The position numbers and the translations under genes were made by a program. From Phaeobacter cretensis (GTDB lineage Bacteria; Pseudomonadota; Alphaproteobacteria; Rhodobacterales; Rhodobacteraceae): a stretch of DNA of 64,000 nucleotides. The notes beneath the pieces were generated by a model. It saw only the letters and a list, made by a program, of their open reading frames with translations. It made no database searches and was not told where the DNA came from. This document shows positions 32,219 through 41,143 of this stretch, piece by piece (position 1 is the first letter of the stretch; each line of letters begins with the position of its first letter). Location of the stretch: assembly GCF_047372505.1 (NCBI RefSeq), contig NZ_JBKBEU010000004.1, positions 4,226 through 68,225 on the forward strand. Reading direction: 5' to 3'.

Positions 32219-34537
32219 ATGGGTACACCAGACGAAGGTTCCGACTGGGAAGTATGCAATCCTGAGTGCGAAATCGAATTCAGCGATGACAAGTTCTCAC
32301 CAAATTACAACGATGGCACCACCGAGCGCGGTGGCACCGACGGCAATATCATCAATCTGAACGATCATGATGCTGGCGACAATGCAGCAGCTGGCGGCGG
32401 CAATGATGCTGTCTATGGCAATGCACGCAACAACCGGCTCGATGGTCAGTCCGGCCAGGACTATATCGAGGGTCGCGGCGGGGATGACGCCATCAATGGT
32501 GATGGGGGCAATGACACTCTATTTGGTGGCAATGGCACGCATCAAACCCGTGATGGCAACGACTGGATCGATGGCGGCAATGGCTGTGATTACATCGATG
32601 GTGAAAACGGCAATGACTCGCTTCTGGGCGGCAAAGAACAGGACACTGTCTTTGGCGGCAACGGCAATGACCAGATCTTTGGTGATGACGGCGATGGCGA
32701 CGAAAGCAACGGCGACGCGGAAGATTACCTCTATGGCGATCTCGGCAACGATTGCATGGACGGCGAAGGTGGCGACGATTGCATGTGGGGTGACCGCGGC
32801 GGTCGCGCTGGCGAATCCCGCTTTGACGGGAACGACACCATGTATGGCCGTGGCGGCAATGACCGGATGAACGGTCAGGGCGGTGATGACCGTATGGCCG
32901 GTGGTCTTGGTGACGACCTGGTGATCGGTGGGTCCGGCAATGACGAGATGTTCGGTGACGAACGCCAGTCACAGAACGACGATCTCGACTTTGGTGCGGA
33001 CAGCGGTCCGGTTGGCAAAGGCCCCAATGAAGACGGGCATGACTGCATGCTGGGTGGCGAAGGCCATGACACCATGGATGGTCAGGGTGGCCGTGACACC
33101 ATGTTCGGTGAAACCGGCGATGACCTGATGCAGGGCGGCCGCGGTCGTGACCTGATGGATGGTGGCGAAGGCCGTGACGACGTCAACGGTGATGCTGGCA
33201 AGGATACCATCCGCGGCGGCAGCAACAACGACGTGCTCGAAGGTGGTGCCCAGGGTGACCTGATCTTTGGCGACCATGCCCGGATCAAAGGCTATGATAT
33301 CGATTGGGATTGCTGCGACGACGACGACAAAACGGCGGTTTCTTCAGCACATACCAGCGATGAGACCAATCTGCGCGATGTCGACTGCCCCGATTGCTAC
33401 ACACCGCAGGACTATGGTGAATCCGGCAATGACCGCATTCGCGGCGGCTCTGGCCATGACACCATGTACGGCGAAGCCGGCAATGACGTCATCATCGGCG
33501 GCCGTGGCTTCGACGAAGGCTATGGTGGCACCGGGCGTGACCGTCTCTATGGCAACCAGGGTAATGACACCCTCTATGGCAACGAAGGTGACGACTGCGT
33601 CCACGGCAACATCGGCGACGACGTCCTGTACGGCAACTCCGGCAATGACACTGTCAAAGGTGGCGATGGCGACGACCTGATCTATGGTAACAACCAGGCC
33701 GACACGCTTTATGGCGATGCAGGCGACGACACTATGTATGGAGGTCATGGCAATGATCTGATGCACGGTGGCGACGACAATGACGTCATGAGCGGTGGCG
33801 ACGGTGAAGACACCGTCAATGGCGACGATGGCGACGACCTGCTGATGGGTGATAACCGCGCTGATGAGCTGAACGGCGGCAACGGCGATGACGTGCTCCT
33901 GGGCGGCAATGGCAAAGACGACCTGAATGGCGACAACGGCAACGACTGCCTCTACGGCGAAGTTGGCGATGACGATCTGGATGGTGGCCGTGGCCATGAC
34001 TTCCTGGATGGCGGCGAAGGCAATGACACGCTGTACGGCGGGGCCGGCAACTTCAACGACTACCTGAAAGGTGGCGCGGGAGATGACGAGCTGACCGGTG
34101 GCAACGGCAAGGATGTCTTCATCATCGATCTGGAATGGGATGGCACCTCGTTCGTCTCAGGCGATGGCATCGACTGCATCAATGACTTTGATATCGACGA
34201 AGACCACGACGTGCTGGCCTTCCGCGTGACCAATGTCGGCGATGGGATCGGGACCTCGGCACAGGATGCCTTTGCGGCATTGGATGGCGGGGCAGCCTCG
34301 GTCAATGACGATGGCACCGACACCACCATCTCTGCTGGTGGGGCCACCGTGATCATCAAGGGTCTGACCAATGTCAACGGCTACAGCTCGCTTGGCCAGG
34401 ACGCTCTGCCTTCGGGTGGCGTTGGGATCAATGCTGTAACCTCCGGCGATGCCGGCAGCTATGAGGCGATCCGGGTCGTGACCAGCGATGACGGCTTCGA
34501 TGACAGCTACGACAACGTCTGGGGCCACACCATCTGA
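32219..34537 (+). CDS. large RTX calcium-binding protein with unusual cysteines
   Basis: The 772-residue protein is almost entirely RTX nonapeptide repeats (roughly 40 of the GGxGxDxxx type, residues ~50-630). It ends with a DVFIIDLEWDGTSF...DCINDFDIDEDHDVLAF segment and an acidic C-terminal secretion region. It has no Sec signal, as expected for type I export. AGGAGG ends 9 bases before the ATG at 32219; an ATG at 32210 abuts the Shine-Dalgarno and is less likely. The genes for a dedicated ABC transporter and adaptor follow at 34700 and 36448. About 13 cysteines (CNPEC, DWDCCDDDD, DCPDCY) are unusual for an RTX substrate. A surface adhesin or matrix role is likely. Confidence 0.9.
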   Translation: MGTPDEGSDWEVCNPECEIEFSDDKFSPNYNDGTTERGGTDGNIINLNDHDAGDNAAAGGGNDAVYGNARNNRLDGQSGQDYIEGRGGDDAINGDGGNDTLFGGNGTHQTRDGNDWIDGGNGCDYIDGENGNDSLLGGKEQDTVFGGNGNDQIFGDDGDGDESNGDAEDYLYGDLGNDCMDGEGGDDCMWGDRGGRAGESRFDGNDTMYGRGGNDRMNGQGGDDRMAGGLGDDLVIGGSGNDEMFGDERQSQNDDLDFGADSGPVGKGPNEDGHDCMLGGEGHDTMDGQGGRDTMFGETGDDLMQGGRGRDLMDGGEGRDDVNGDAGKDTIRGGSNNDVLEGGAQGDLIFGDHARIKGYDIDWDCCDDDDKTAVSSAHTSDETNLRDVDCPDCYTPQDYGESGNDRIRGGSGHDTMYGEAGNDVIIGGRGFDEGYGGTGRDRLYGNQGNDTLYGNEGDDCVHGNIGDDVLYGNSGNDTVKGGDGDDLIYGNNQADTLYGDAGDDTMYGGHGNDLMHGGDDNDVMSGGDGEDTVNGDDGDDLLMGDNRADELNGGNGDDVLLGGNGKDDLNGDNGNDCLYGEVGDDDLDGGRGHDFLDGGEGNDTLYGGAGNFNDYLKGGAGDDELTGGNGKDVFIIDLEWDGTSFVSGDGIDCINDFDIDEDHDVLAFRVTNVGDGIGTSAQDAFAALDGGAASVNDDGTDTTISAGGATVIIKGLTNVNGYSSLGQDALPSGGVGINAVTSGDAGSYEAIRVVTSDDGFDDSYDNVWGHTI

Positions 34538-34699
34538 GCCATATGGAATGATCCTTCCGGGTGGCGGCCGCCATCCGGGGGGGTCTAGCCCTGGTTCAGG
34601 ACAGCGATTTGGTCCCCGGCCAAGGATTGCCACCTTGGGCCAGGGCGCTGATCTGCCAGCTTCAGAACCTTCACATCGTGCAACCGGGGGGTCACGGGT

Positions 34700-36451
34700 A
34701 TGAAGACGAAACGGGTCTTTGACGGACAACGGGGTGTTATCACCTCAATTTTTGTAGCGAGTATCTTTGTTAATCTGCTTGTCCTGACAGCGCCGCTGTA
34801 CATGTTGCAACTGTTTGCCCGGGTCATGGCTTCGGGCAGCATGCCAACCCTGTTGGCCCTGACCACCGGCGCATGTATTGCGCTGGTGTTCTTTTTTCTC
34901 TTTGATGTCATTCGCCAGCGTCTCGTCGCCCGCCTCGGCTCGCGGCTGGAAGCAAGGCTGAGCCCGGTTGTCCTGCAAGGGATGATCAGTGGCAATCTGC
35001 CTGCAGAACTGCGCACGGCGGAGCCGATCCGCGATATCCAGGACTTGCGCGGCTTTGTTACCAGCCCGGTGTTCATTGCGCTGCTGGATGCACCTTGGTC
35101 CTTGTTGTTCATTGCGCTGATCTTTGTGTTCAGCCCGATCCTCGGTCTGGTTGCCGTGGCGGGGCTTCTGGTGCTGCTCGGGCTTGGTGTGTTGAGCGAA
35201 TTGATGGGCCGCGCGCCCGGCAAGACATCCGAGGACGCCGCCCGCGAAACCAATGCCGCTGTTGATGAGATGATGGTCAACGCGGAAATCATTCACGCCA
35301 TGGGCAAGACCAGTGCCCAGATCGGCCGCTGGCGCGGGCGCGCTTTTACCGCCATCCTCTTTGGCACACTGGTCACCGACCGGGTGGCGCTGATGACCTC
35401 ACTGGCCAAGGCCGTGCGCATGGGGCTGCAGATCGCGGTCCTCGGTGTTGGCGTGGTTCTGGTGATCAACAATCAGCTGACACCGGGATTGATGATCGCC
35501 TCTTCGATCCTGCTGGGCCGTGCAGCCGCACCAGTGGAACAATCCATTGCCGGGTGGCGCGCATTGCTGAAGGCGCGCAGCGCCAGGGACCGGTTGAACC
35601 TGCTTCTCGCCTACGCCGAGGACACCAGTGACCGAATGGAACTGCCAGATCCCACTGGACGGCTGTCAGTGGAAAATGCCACCGTGGTTCTGCCCGGCCG
35701 ACAGGATCCGCTGCTGCTGGATATCACCCTGTCGCTGCAGCCGGGCCATGCGCTGGGTCTGATCGGCCCATCCGGCGCCGGCAAGACCACGCTTGCGCGC
35801 GCCTTGGTTGGGCTGCAACCGCTGGTGCGCGGCCATGTGCGCATTGATGATGCCGCCCTGACCGATTGGGACCCTGAACAGATCGGCCGCCATATCGGCT
35901 TTCTGCCGCAACAGGTGGAATTGTTCAGAGGCACCGTGGCCGAAAACATCGCTATGATGGATCCGGCGTCCAAACCTTCGGATGTAGTGGCGGCCGCCAA
36001 ACTGGCACGGGTGCACGAGCTGATCCTATCGCTGCCCGGCGGCTATAACGCCGAGGTGGGCCCGCGCGGCAGCTTCCTGTCCGCAGGTCAGCGCCAGCGC
36101 ATCGGTCTGGCGCGCGCCTTCTTTGGCGATCGCAAGCTGATCGTGTTGGATGAACCCAATGCCAATCTTGATCCCGAAGGCGAAGAGGCGCTGGCCGCCG
36201 CTATCGAGGAGGCCTGCGATCGTGGCGCCATTGTTGTTGTGGTGACACACCGTCTCAACCTGTTGCGCCGGGTCAGCCATGCCGCCCTGGTGCAGGAGGG
36301 GCGGATCGCCCGCTTTGGCGAGGCCCGTCAGATCATCGAAGCTGCAGCCCAACCCATGAACCGGTCACAGAGCGACCCCAAGATCACCAATTTCACGCCC
36401 CGCCGCGACGCCCAGGCCGGCTCCGGCGCGACAGAAGGAGCGCAGTCATGA
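34700..36451 (+). CDS. type I secretion ABC transporter (PrtD-like), system 1
   Basis: The 583-residue protein has an N-terminal six-helix membrane domain (starting ITSIFVASIFVNLLVLTAPLYMLQLFARVMASGS) and a C-terminal ATPase: Walker A GPSGAGKTTLA (~355-365), LSAGQRQRIGLARA (~459), Walker B LIVLDEPNANLD (~480) and VVVTHR. It powers export of RTX proteins across the inner membrane together with the adaptor whose gene overlaps its stop by ATGA. It lacks an N-terminal C39 peptidase domain, consistent with uncleaved substrates such as the RTX protein encoded just upstream. Confidence 0.95.
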   Translation: MKTKRVFDGQRGVITSIFVASIFVNLLVLTAPLYMLQLFARVMASGSMPTLLALTTGACIALVFFFLFDVIRQRLVARLGSRLEARLSPVVLQGMISGNLPAELRTAEPIRDIQDLRGFVTSPVFIALLDAPWSLLFIALIFVFSPILGLVAVAGLLVLLGLGVLSELMGRAPGKTSEDAARETNAAVDEMMVNAEIIHAMGKTSAQIGRWRGRAFTAILFGTLVTDRVALMTSLAKAVRMGLQIAVLGVGVVLVINNQLTPGLMIASSILLGRAAAPVEQSIAGWRALLKARSARDRLNLLLAYAEDTSDRMELPDPTGRLSVENATVVLPGRQDPLLLDITLSLQPGHALGLIGPSGAGKTTLARALVGLQPLVRGHVRIDDAALTDWDPEQIGRHIGFLPQQVELFRGTVAENIAMMDPASKPSDVVAAAKLARVHELILSLPGGYNAEVGPRGSFLSAGQRQRIGLARAFFGDRKLIVLDEPNANLDPEGEEALAAAIEEACDRGAIVVVVTHRLNLLRRVSHAALVQEGRIARFGEARQIIEAAAQPMNRSQSDPKITNFTPRRDAQAGSGATEGAQS

Positions 36452-37851
36452 CCTCCAGAAACAGCCGAGAGTTGGCGCACCGCAATAGCAATGATATCGA
36501 ATTCAGCCGCGGCTTTCAGGACCTGATGCCCGATGGCTTTGCGCTGCCCCGCACCCCGCCCACCCGCGTGCGCCAATTGGTGATGTGGATGCTGGTCTGC
36601 GGTTTTGGCCTGTTTGGCGGTCTGGTGTTCTGGGCCACCCGCGCCGAGATGACCAGCGCCGTTGTGGCTGCCGGGCAATTCACCGTGGCCGGCGACCGGC
36701 TCAGCGTGCAGCATCTGGAAGGTGGCATCGTCCGCGAAATCAATGTGGCCGAGGGCGACATGGTGGCCAAAGACGACGTGATCGCAGTGTTGGACGGGCG
36801 CCGGATGCGGGCCAACCGCGCCATTCTAACCAGCCAGTTGACCAGTCTTCTCGCCCAGCAGGCACGGCTGCAAGCCGAACTGGCTCAGGCCGATCAGATT
36901 GAAATATCTGCAGAGCTGGACCAGCTGATGGCAACAGATCCGCAGCTGGTCGCCTTGTTTGAGGTACAGCGCGATGTCTTCACCAGCAACCGCGCCCTCT
37001 ATGAGGGGCAGGTCCAGATCCTGCGCGACCGGATTTCCCAACTGGGCAAGCAGCTCAGCGGGCGGCGGTCGCGGCTGACCGCAGTTGAGGATCAACTGTC
37101 CCTGATCAAGGGTGAGGTCGCCGATCTGCACAAGCTCTATGAAAAGGGGCTAATCCCCAAAACCCGGCTCAGCGATCGGCAACTGCAGGAAACCGGGCTG
37201 ATGGGCACCTTCGGTGCGTTGGAAAGCGACAGCGAAAACATTCAGGTCCGCGTGGCCGAGACCGAAGAACGCATCCTGCAGGTTCACCGCGACACGGTGA
37301 ACCGGATTTCCAGCGAAACCCAGTTGGTCCAGGAGCGCATTCTGGATCTGCGCCAACGATTGGATGCGGCCGATGATGTGCTGGAGCGGCAAACCATCCG
37401 TGCACCACGTGCAGGCCGGGTGGTGGAACTGTCGATCAATACGCTCGGCCAGGTGCTGAACCCCGGCCAGAATGTGCTGGAGCTGGTGCCCTCGGGCAGC
37501 GATCTGATCGTGGAGACTCGTGTCTCACCCACCGATATCGACGAAGTGGTGACCGGTGGACACGCACGGGTGCAGCTCACGGCCTATAGTTTCCGCTCCA
37601 CCCCGCCGGTGATGGGCGAAGTGGCCATGGTGGCCGCTGACAGTATTGCCGATCTCAACACCGGGATCCCCTATTACCGCGTTCACATCCGCATACCGCC
37701 CGAAGAGCTGGCGGCATTGCCCAACGTCAAGACCCTGCCCGGCATGCCGGCACAGGCGATGATCGAAACAGGGCGGCAGACGTTGGCGGATTACCTGCTC
37801 AGCCCAGTGCTGCGCAGCATGTCGAGCGCTTTGAGAGAGGGGAATGGCTGA
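36448..37851 (+). CDS. type I secretion membrane-fusion protein (HlyD/PrtE-like), system 1
   Basis: The 467-residue protein has a short cytoplasmic head, one membrane helix (VMWMLVCGFGLFGGLVFWA, ~50-68), a split lipoyl domain (VQHLEGGIVREINVAEGDMV and RAPRAGRVVELSINTLGQVL), a long coiled-coil hairpin (~130-310) and a beta-barrel/C-terminal domain (TRVSPTDIDEVVTGGHARVQL). It joins the ABC transporter to an outer-membrane TolC-type channel, which is not in the window. A strong terminator follows. Confidence 0.95.
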   Translation: MTSRNSRELAHRNSNDIEFSRGFQDLMPDGFALPRTPPTRVRQLVMWMLVCGFGLFGGLVFWATRAEMTSAVVAAGQFTVAGDRLSVQHLEGGIVREINVAEGDMVAKDDVIAVLDGRRMRANRAILTSQLTSLLAQQARLQAELAQADQIEISAELDQLMATDPQLVALFEVQRDVFTSNRALYEGQVQILRDRISQLGKQLSGRRSRLTAVEDQLSLIKGEVADLHKLYEKGLIPKTRLSDRQLQETGLMGTFGALESDSENIQVRVAETEERILQVHRDTVNRISSETQLVQERILDLRQRLDAADDVLERQTIRAPRAGRVVELSINTLGQVLNPGQNVLELVPSGSDLIVETRVSPTDIDEVVTGGHARVQLTAYSFRSTPPVMGEVAMVAADSIADLNTGIPYYRVHIRIPPEELAALPNVKTLPGMPAQAMIETGRQTLADYLLSPVLRSMSSALREGNG

Positions 37852-37922
37852 TCAGGAATACGCGGCCGATAAGACGTCTGGCGTTTCATTCCTGGGGGGG
37901 ACCTGATCAGCCATCCTTTCAT

Positions 37923-37955
37923 CCCGCCCGGCCCCTGGCCGGGCGGGTCTTTTTG
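37923..37955 (+). terminator. terminator of the type I secretion operon 1
   Basis: CCCGCCCGGCC pairs with GGCCGGGCGGG around CCT, followed by TCTTTTT. Confidence 0.92.
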
Positions 37956-37989
37956 ATCCACAAGCCCATTTGACAGCAGAAATAATATA

Positions 37990-38028
37990 GGTCCGATACG
38001 GACCAAATGTTTCGCACGCGAAACATTT
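37990..38028. repeat. composite palindrome, copy 1 (candidate parS/centromere)
   Basis: GGTCCG-ATA-CGGACC at 37990-38004 is directly followed by a 24-bp palindrome at 38005-38028 with half-site AAATGTTTCGC and centre AC. A second copy with the same two-part structure lies at 43818. The copies sit on either side of repA-parA-parB, which suggests the binding site of the plasmid ParB. Confidence 0.7.
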
Positions 38029-38114
38029 AGACAGAACTACTGACCTAAAATAAGTAAATCATGTGGCTCTAACAGGGGTAATAGATGTCGTCATACGCAC
38101 CCTACCCTACGGCT

Positions 38115-39128
38115 CTACTCCGCTATGCGCTTCTTGACCCATCCCAGAAACGCCGCATCGGGCCGACGCAGACGCGGCGCGCCAGAGCGCACCCACATCG
38201 CCCGCCACTCGGCTTCCAACGCGTAGACATCAACGCCGGGGATCAGGCCCCGGGCCTGCTCTAGCGTGCGCGCACTCAGCACCGGCGGGCGCTGGCTGTT
38301 GTCGAGGATCGCGTGTTTCTGGGAAAACCGGATCAGATCCCCCGGAATCTCTTCCATCGCATAATCCGGCAAGGGAGCCGCGCTGATCATGTCGCGCAGC
38401 ATCTTGCGAAACACCCGGCGCGGGCTGGCGGAGCCGGATTTCTTCAACAGCGTCTCCACCGAAATGGTCCAGCTGTCCTGGCGGCCACAATGTTTGCGCG
38501 CCAGTTCATAGATGCGCCGCTCCAGCGGTTTGCGCAGGCGAAAATAATCGCGGCTGAGCGTCAGCACCGATTTCGACATCACCGCGCGATAGATCCATTC
38601 CGACAGGGTAACCACCACATTGACCATGCGGCCACCGCGGGCCTTGCGCACGATCTCCCAGCTTTCAATCAGGCCAAAGCCGCTGGTGACCTCCTGCCCG
38701 CCGGTGACAATATTGGTCGTGATCCGGGTTCCTGCCAACCGCTCAAACGCCTCGCGCAGACGCCGGTAGGCATCACCCGAGGTCTCGCGGTTGGTCGCCA
38801 CCAAAAGATCATGAGCGGTCAGATGCAGGGTGCGGCTGACCTGACGGCCAGCATTTACCGCCGCCATCAACTGGCTGATACAGAAGATCAGAATATCCTT
38901 GTCGTGGATCGTCGCCAGCCCTTTGACCGAGGGCACCACGGTGATTTCCGCGCCATTATGTTCGTAGTTCAGAATGCGCCGATCCGGCCGTGTGCCAAGC
39001 GAGAACAGCGGATGCTCCATCGACGCCAGATCGTTTTTAGGGATCGCATCAAAGACATCGCAGAGAAAAAAATCTCCGCCCTGCCCTGATAGCTGCCCCG
39101 TTGCTTGGCCCATCATCTGGCCTGCCAT
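38115..39128 (-). CDS. repA: plasmid replication initiator RepA
   Basis: The 337-residue protein matches the replication initiator protein A family used by many Roseobacter plasmids. It contains MEHPLFSLGTRPDRRILNYEHNGAEITVVPS, IHDKDILIFCISQL, LTAHDLLVATNRETSGDAYRRLREAFERL (winged-helix region) and FRLRKPLERRIYELARKHCG. It should bind the iterons at 39251-39316, just upstream of its start, to open the origin. It is divergent from parA-parB, the usual arrangement of RepA-type replicons. An ATG at 39113 (MMGQATG) is an alternative start. Confidence 0.93.
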   Translation of the reverse strand: MAGQMMGQATGQLSGQGGDFFLCDVFDAIPKNDLASMEHPLFSLGTRPDRRILNYEHNGAEITVVPSVKGLATIHDKDILIFCISQLMAAVNAGRQVSRTLHLTAHDLLVATNRETSGDAYRRLREAFERLAGTRITTNIVTGGQEVTSGFGLIESWEIVRKARGGRMVNVVVTLSEWIYRAVMSKSVLTLSRDYFRLRKPLERRIYELARKHCGRQDSWTISVETLLKKSGSASPRRVFRKMLRDMISAAPLPDYAMEEIPGDLIRFSQKHAILDNSQRPPVLSARTLEQARGLIPGVDVYALEAEWRAMWVRSGAPRLRRPDAAFLGWVKKRIAE

Positions 39129-39230
39129 GTCACTGTCCTGTCTGCTCTGCCTCTCCCCGATTGTCCGGACCTTGTGGCCTCTTTCGGGGTGACTCGCGTC
39201 TTCGTGGTTTTGATTACGCCTACCCTAAAG

Positions 39231-39316
39231 TTATCCACACCCATTCTCAACGGGGGTTCAGAGTCACTGGTTCGGGGGTTCAGAGTCAGTCTTTCGGGGT
39301 TTCGGAATCACAGTAC
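39231..39316. other. replication origin: DnaA box plus three 22-bp iterons
   Basis: A perfect DnaA box TTATCCACA is at 39231-39239. Three direct repeats with 22-bp period begin at 39251, 39273 and 39295. The first two share CGGGGGTTCAGAGTCA and the third is a variant (CGGGGTTTCGGAATCA). An AT-rich tract (TTATATATAACTCAAATATAA, about 39381-39401) lies beyond. This is the expected layout of an iteron origin controlled by RepA. Confidence 0.85.
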
Positions 39317-39429
39317 ACTGAAAAATACCCCTCATCGCCAATGAAAAAAGGGCTTTGCACAGCTTGGTGTTGCGCCTTAACTTATATATAACTCAAATAT
39401 AACAGGTAGAAAAAAGTTGCCTGCCAAAG

Positions 39430-39466
39430 AATGACCTGGGTTCGCTCAAAAATACCCCGGGTCATT
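39430..39466. promoter_or_regulatory. 11-bp imperfect inverted repeat upstream of parA
   Basis: AATGACCTGGG (39430-39440) and CCCGGGTCATT (39456-39466) match at 10 of 11 positions. They lie in the repA-parA interval ~150 bp before parA, where an autoregulatory ParA or RepA operator would be expected. An 11-mer AAAAATACCCC also occurs twice nearby (about 39321 and 39448). Confidence 0.45.
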
Positions 39467-39617
39467 ACGGTGCAAGTCTCAGATTTACTTAGAAAAACAA
39501 AAACAGATGCGCGTATATCTTTCATGTGCGCTGTTTTGTGCTATCATCCCCAAAAGGCCGCACATCAATTGAAGGTTTCTACCAGAATCCTTTGATGGAA
39601 GGGGCGTAGGCAGAGGC

Positions 39618-41042
39618 ATGAGAGCAATGGCACGAGACACCCTGAAGAAAGATACAAGCCGCAGTGCGGCCGGGCTGCCCCCCTATTTCAACATAGATCC
39701 TGACGGCGCTCTCGCCGATCTGGATGCGCCCACCAGCACTGGAGGCTTTGCCGATATCGCAGAGGCCTGCGCGCGCGGACGGGCAGATCTCTCCAGCCGT
39801 GGCATGAACGAAGAGGGCCGCAAATCGCTGCGCCTGTTCTCAACCTGGGAAATCACCCGTTATCTGATCCCCGTCGCCCAGGCCCATTTCCGCCGGGTGC
39901 TGAAAGCGAACCCCGATCTGCCCCAGGGCTGCAGCGAAACCGAGGGCGGCGCCAAATGGTTCACCCTGGATGAAGTGCTGCGTCTGCGGGCGCATTTCGC
40001 GGCCCAAGGATCAAAGACCAAGGATTACCAACCCTACCGCCCCAAGGGGCTGCCTGCCAAAATGGTGGCCGTTGCCAACTTCAAAGGTGGTGTTGGCAAA
40101 ACATCAACAGCCGCCCATCTGGCGATGTCAGCAGCACTGGATGGCTACCAGGTGCTGGTGATCGATCTGGACAGTCAGGGATCGATGACATCGATTTTTG
40201 GCGGCAAGGTCGAAGACGAATGGCAGACCGCATTCCCGCTGCTGGCGCGGCATTACGGCGATCATCTGCGTTTGGAAAACCAGCGCCGTCTGGACCGGGG
40301 GGATGCCCCCCAGCCGCTGGATGACAGTCTGAATGCGGCGATGGAGATGACCGCGACCGATGTGATCCAGCCCACCCATTGGCCCAATATCGATCTCATC
40401 GGCGCGCAGCTGAACCTCTATTGGGCGGAGTTTCAGATTCCGGTCTGGCGCATGGCGGCCCGCTCCTGGAAGCTGTGGGACGCGCTAACCGAGCGGTTGG
40501 AGGCCGACGGGGTGTTGGACCAATACGATGTGATCTTCATCGACACGCCCCCGGCCCTTGGCTACCTGACCATCAACGGGCTCTCTGCGGCTGATATTCT
40601 CCTGGTGCCCATGGGCGCCTCGTTTCTGGAGTTTGACAGCACGGGTCGGTTTTTTGACATGCTGCATTCGACCTTTGCCTCCATTGAGGAGGGCGAGAAT
40701 ATGGCCGCCCGCGCGCTGGGGCGGCCGGAGATCTCGTTTGAATGGGATGCGGTGCGCACGGTGATCACCCGCTATGACGGGGCCCAGCAGGGCGAGCTGG
40801 CCGCGCTGATGCAGGCCTATCTCGGCTCCACCCTGTCACCACACCGGCAGGATTACACCGCGCTGATTGGCCAGGCCGGCGAGCAGGTTAATGGCATCTA
40901 CGAGGCGGATTACCGCGATTTCAACCGTGAAACCTATGCCCGGGGCCGCGAGACCTTCGATGCCACCTATGCGGCGTTTAAACGGCTGCTGTTGGCTGTG
41001 TGGCGACGTGATGAGTTGCAGATGCAGCGCGCGGCGCAGTAA
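39618..41042 (+). CDS. parA: plasmid partition ATPase ParA
   Basis: The 474-residue protein has an N-terminal helix-turn-helix-like region (~60-135, TWEITRYLIP...WFTLDEVLRLRAHFA), typical of large, self-regulating ParA proteins. The deviant Walker A VANFKGGVGKTSTAAHL lies near residue 153, followed by VLVIDLDSQGSMT and DVIFIDTPPALGYLTING. It drives segregation of plasmid copies along the nucleoid with ParB. An ATG at 39627 is an alternative start. It is divergent from repA and ~100 bp ahead of parB. Confidence 0.95.
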   Translation: MRAMARDTLKKDTSRSAAGLPPYFNIDPDGALADLDAPTSTGGFADIAEACARGRADLSSRGMNEEGRKSLRLFSTWEITRYLIPVAQAHFRRVLKANPDLPQGCSETEGGAKWFTLDEVLRLRAHFAAQGSKTKDYQPYRPKGLPAKMVAVANFKGGVGKTSTAAHLAMSAALDGYQVLVIDLDSQGSMTSIFGGKVEDEWQTAFPLLARHYGDHLRLENQRRLDRGDAPQPLDDSLNAAMEMTATDVIQPTHWPNIDLIGAQLNLYWAEFQIPVWRMAARSWKLWDALTERLEADGVLDQYDVIFIDTPPALGYLTINGLSAADILLVPMGASFLEFDSTGRFFDMLHSTFASIEEGENMAARALGRPEISFEWDAVRTVITRYDGAQQGELAALMQAYLGSTLSPHRQDYTALIGQAGEQVNGIYEADYRDFNRETYARGRETFDATYAAFKRLLLAVWRRDELQMQRAAQ

Positions 41043-41069
41043 CGGGCTAAATACGCAAAGCGCCTCATA

Positions 41070-41110
41070 CTGCTGCTCCCGCCCAGCCAAGTGGCGGGCA
41101 GGAGCAGCAG
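41070..41110 (+). repeat. long hairpin between parA and parB
   Basis: CTGCTGCTCC (41070-41079) pairs perfectly with GGAGCAGCAG (41101-41110), and CGCC pairs with GGCG inside. There is no T run, so it is not a standard terminator; it may tune parB expression or mRNA stability. Confidence 0.65.
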
Positions 41111-41143
41111 AGACCAGAAGAGGCGCAGGAAGAGGACAGGCAG

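Noticed and set aside
32367..33997. Tandem short repeats that could suggest a CRISPR array or satellite DNA
   Set aside because: They are the DNA of RTX nonapeptide codons; spacing is 27 bases in frame and there are no unique spacers of constant length.
37981..38100. The GCGAAACATTT palindrome as a terminator for repA
   Set aside because: There is no T run, and a near-identical copy at 43818 does not follow a gene end in the same way; a protein-binding role fits better.
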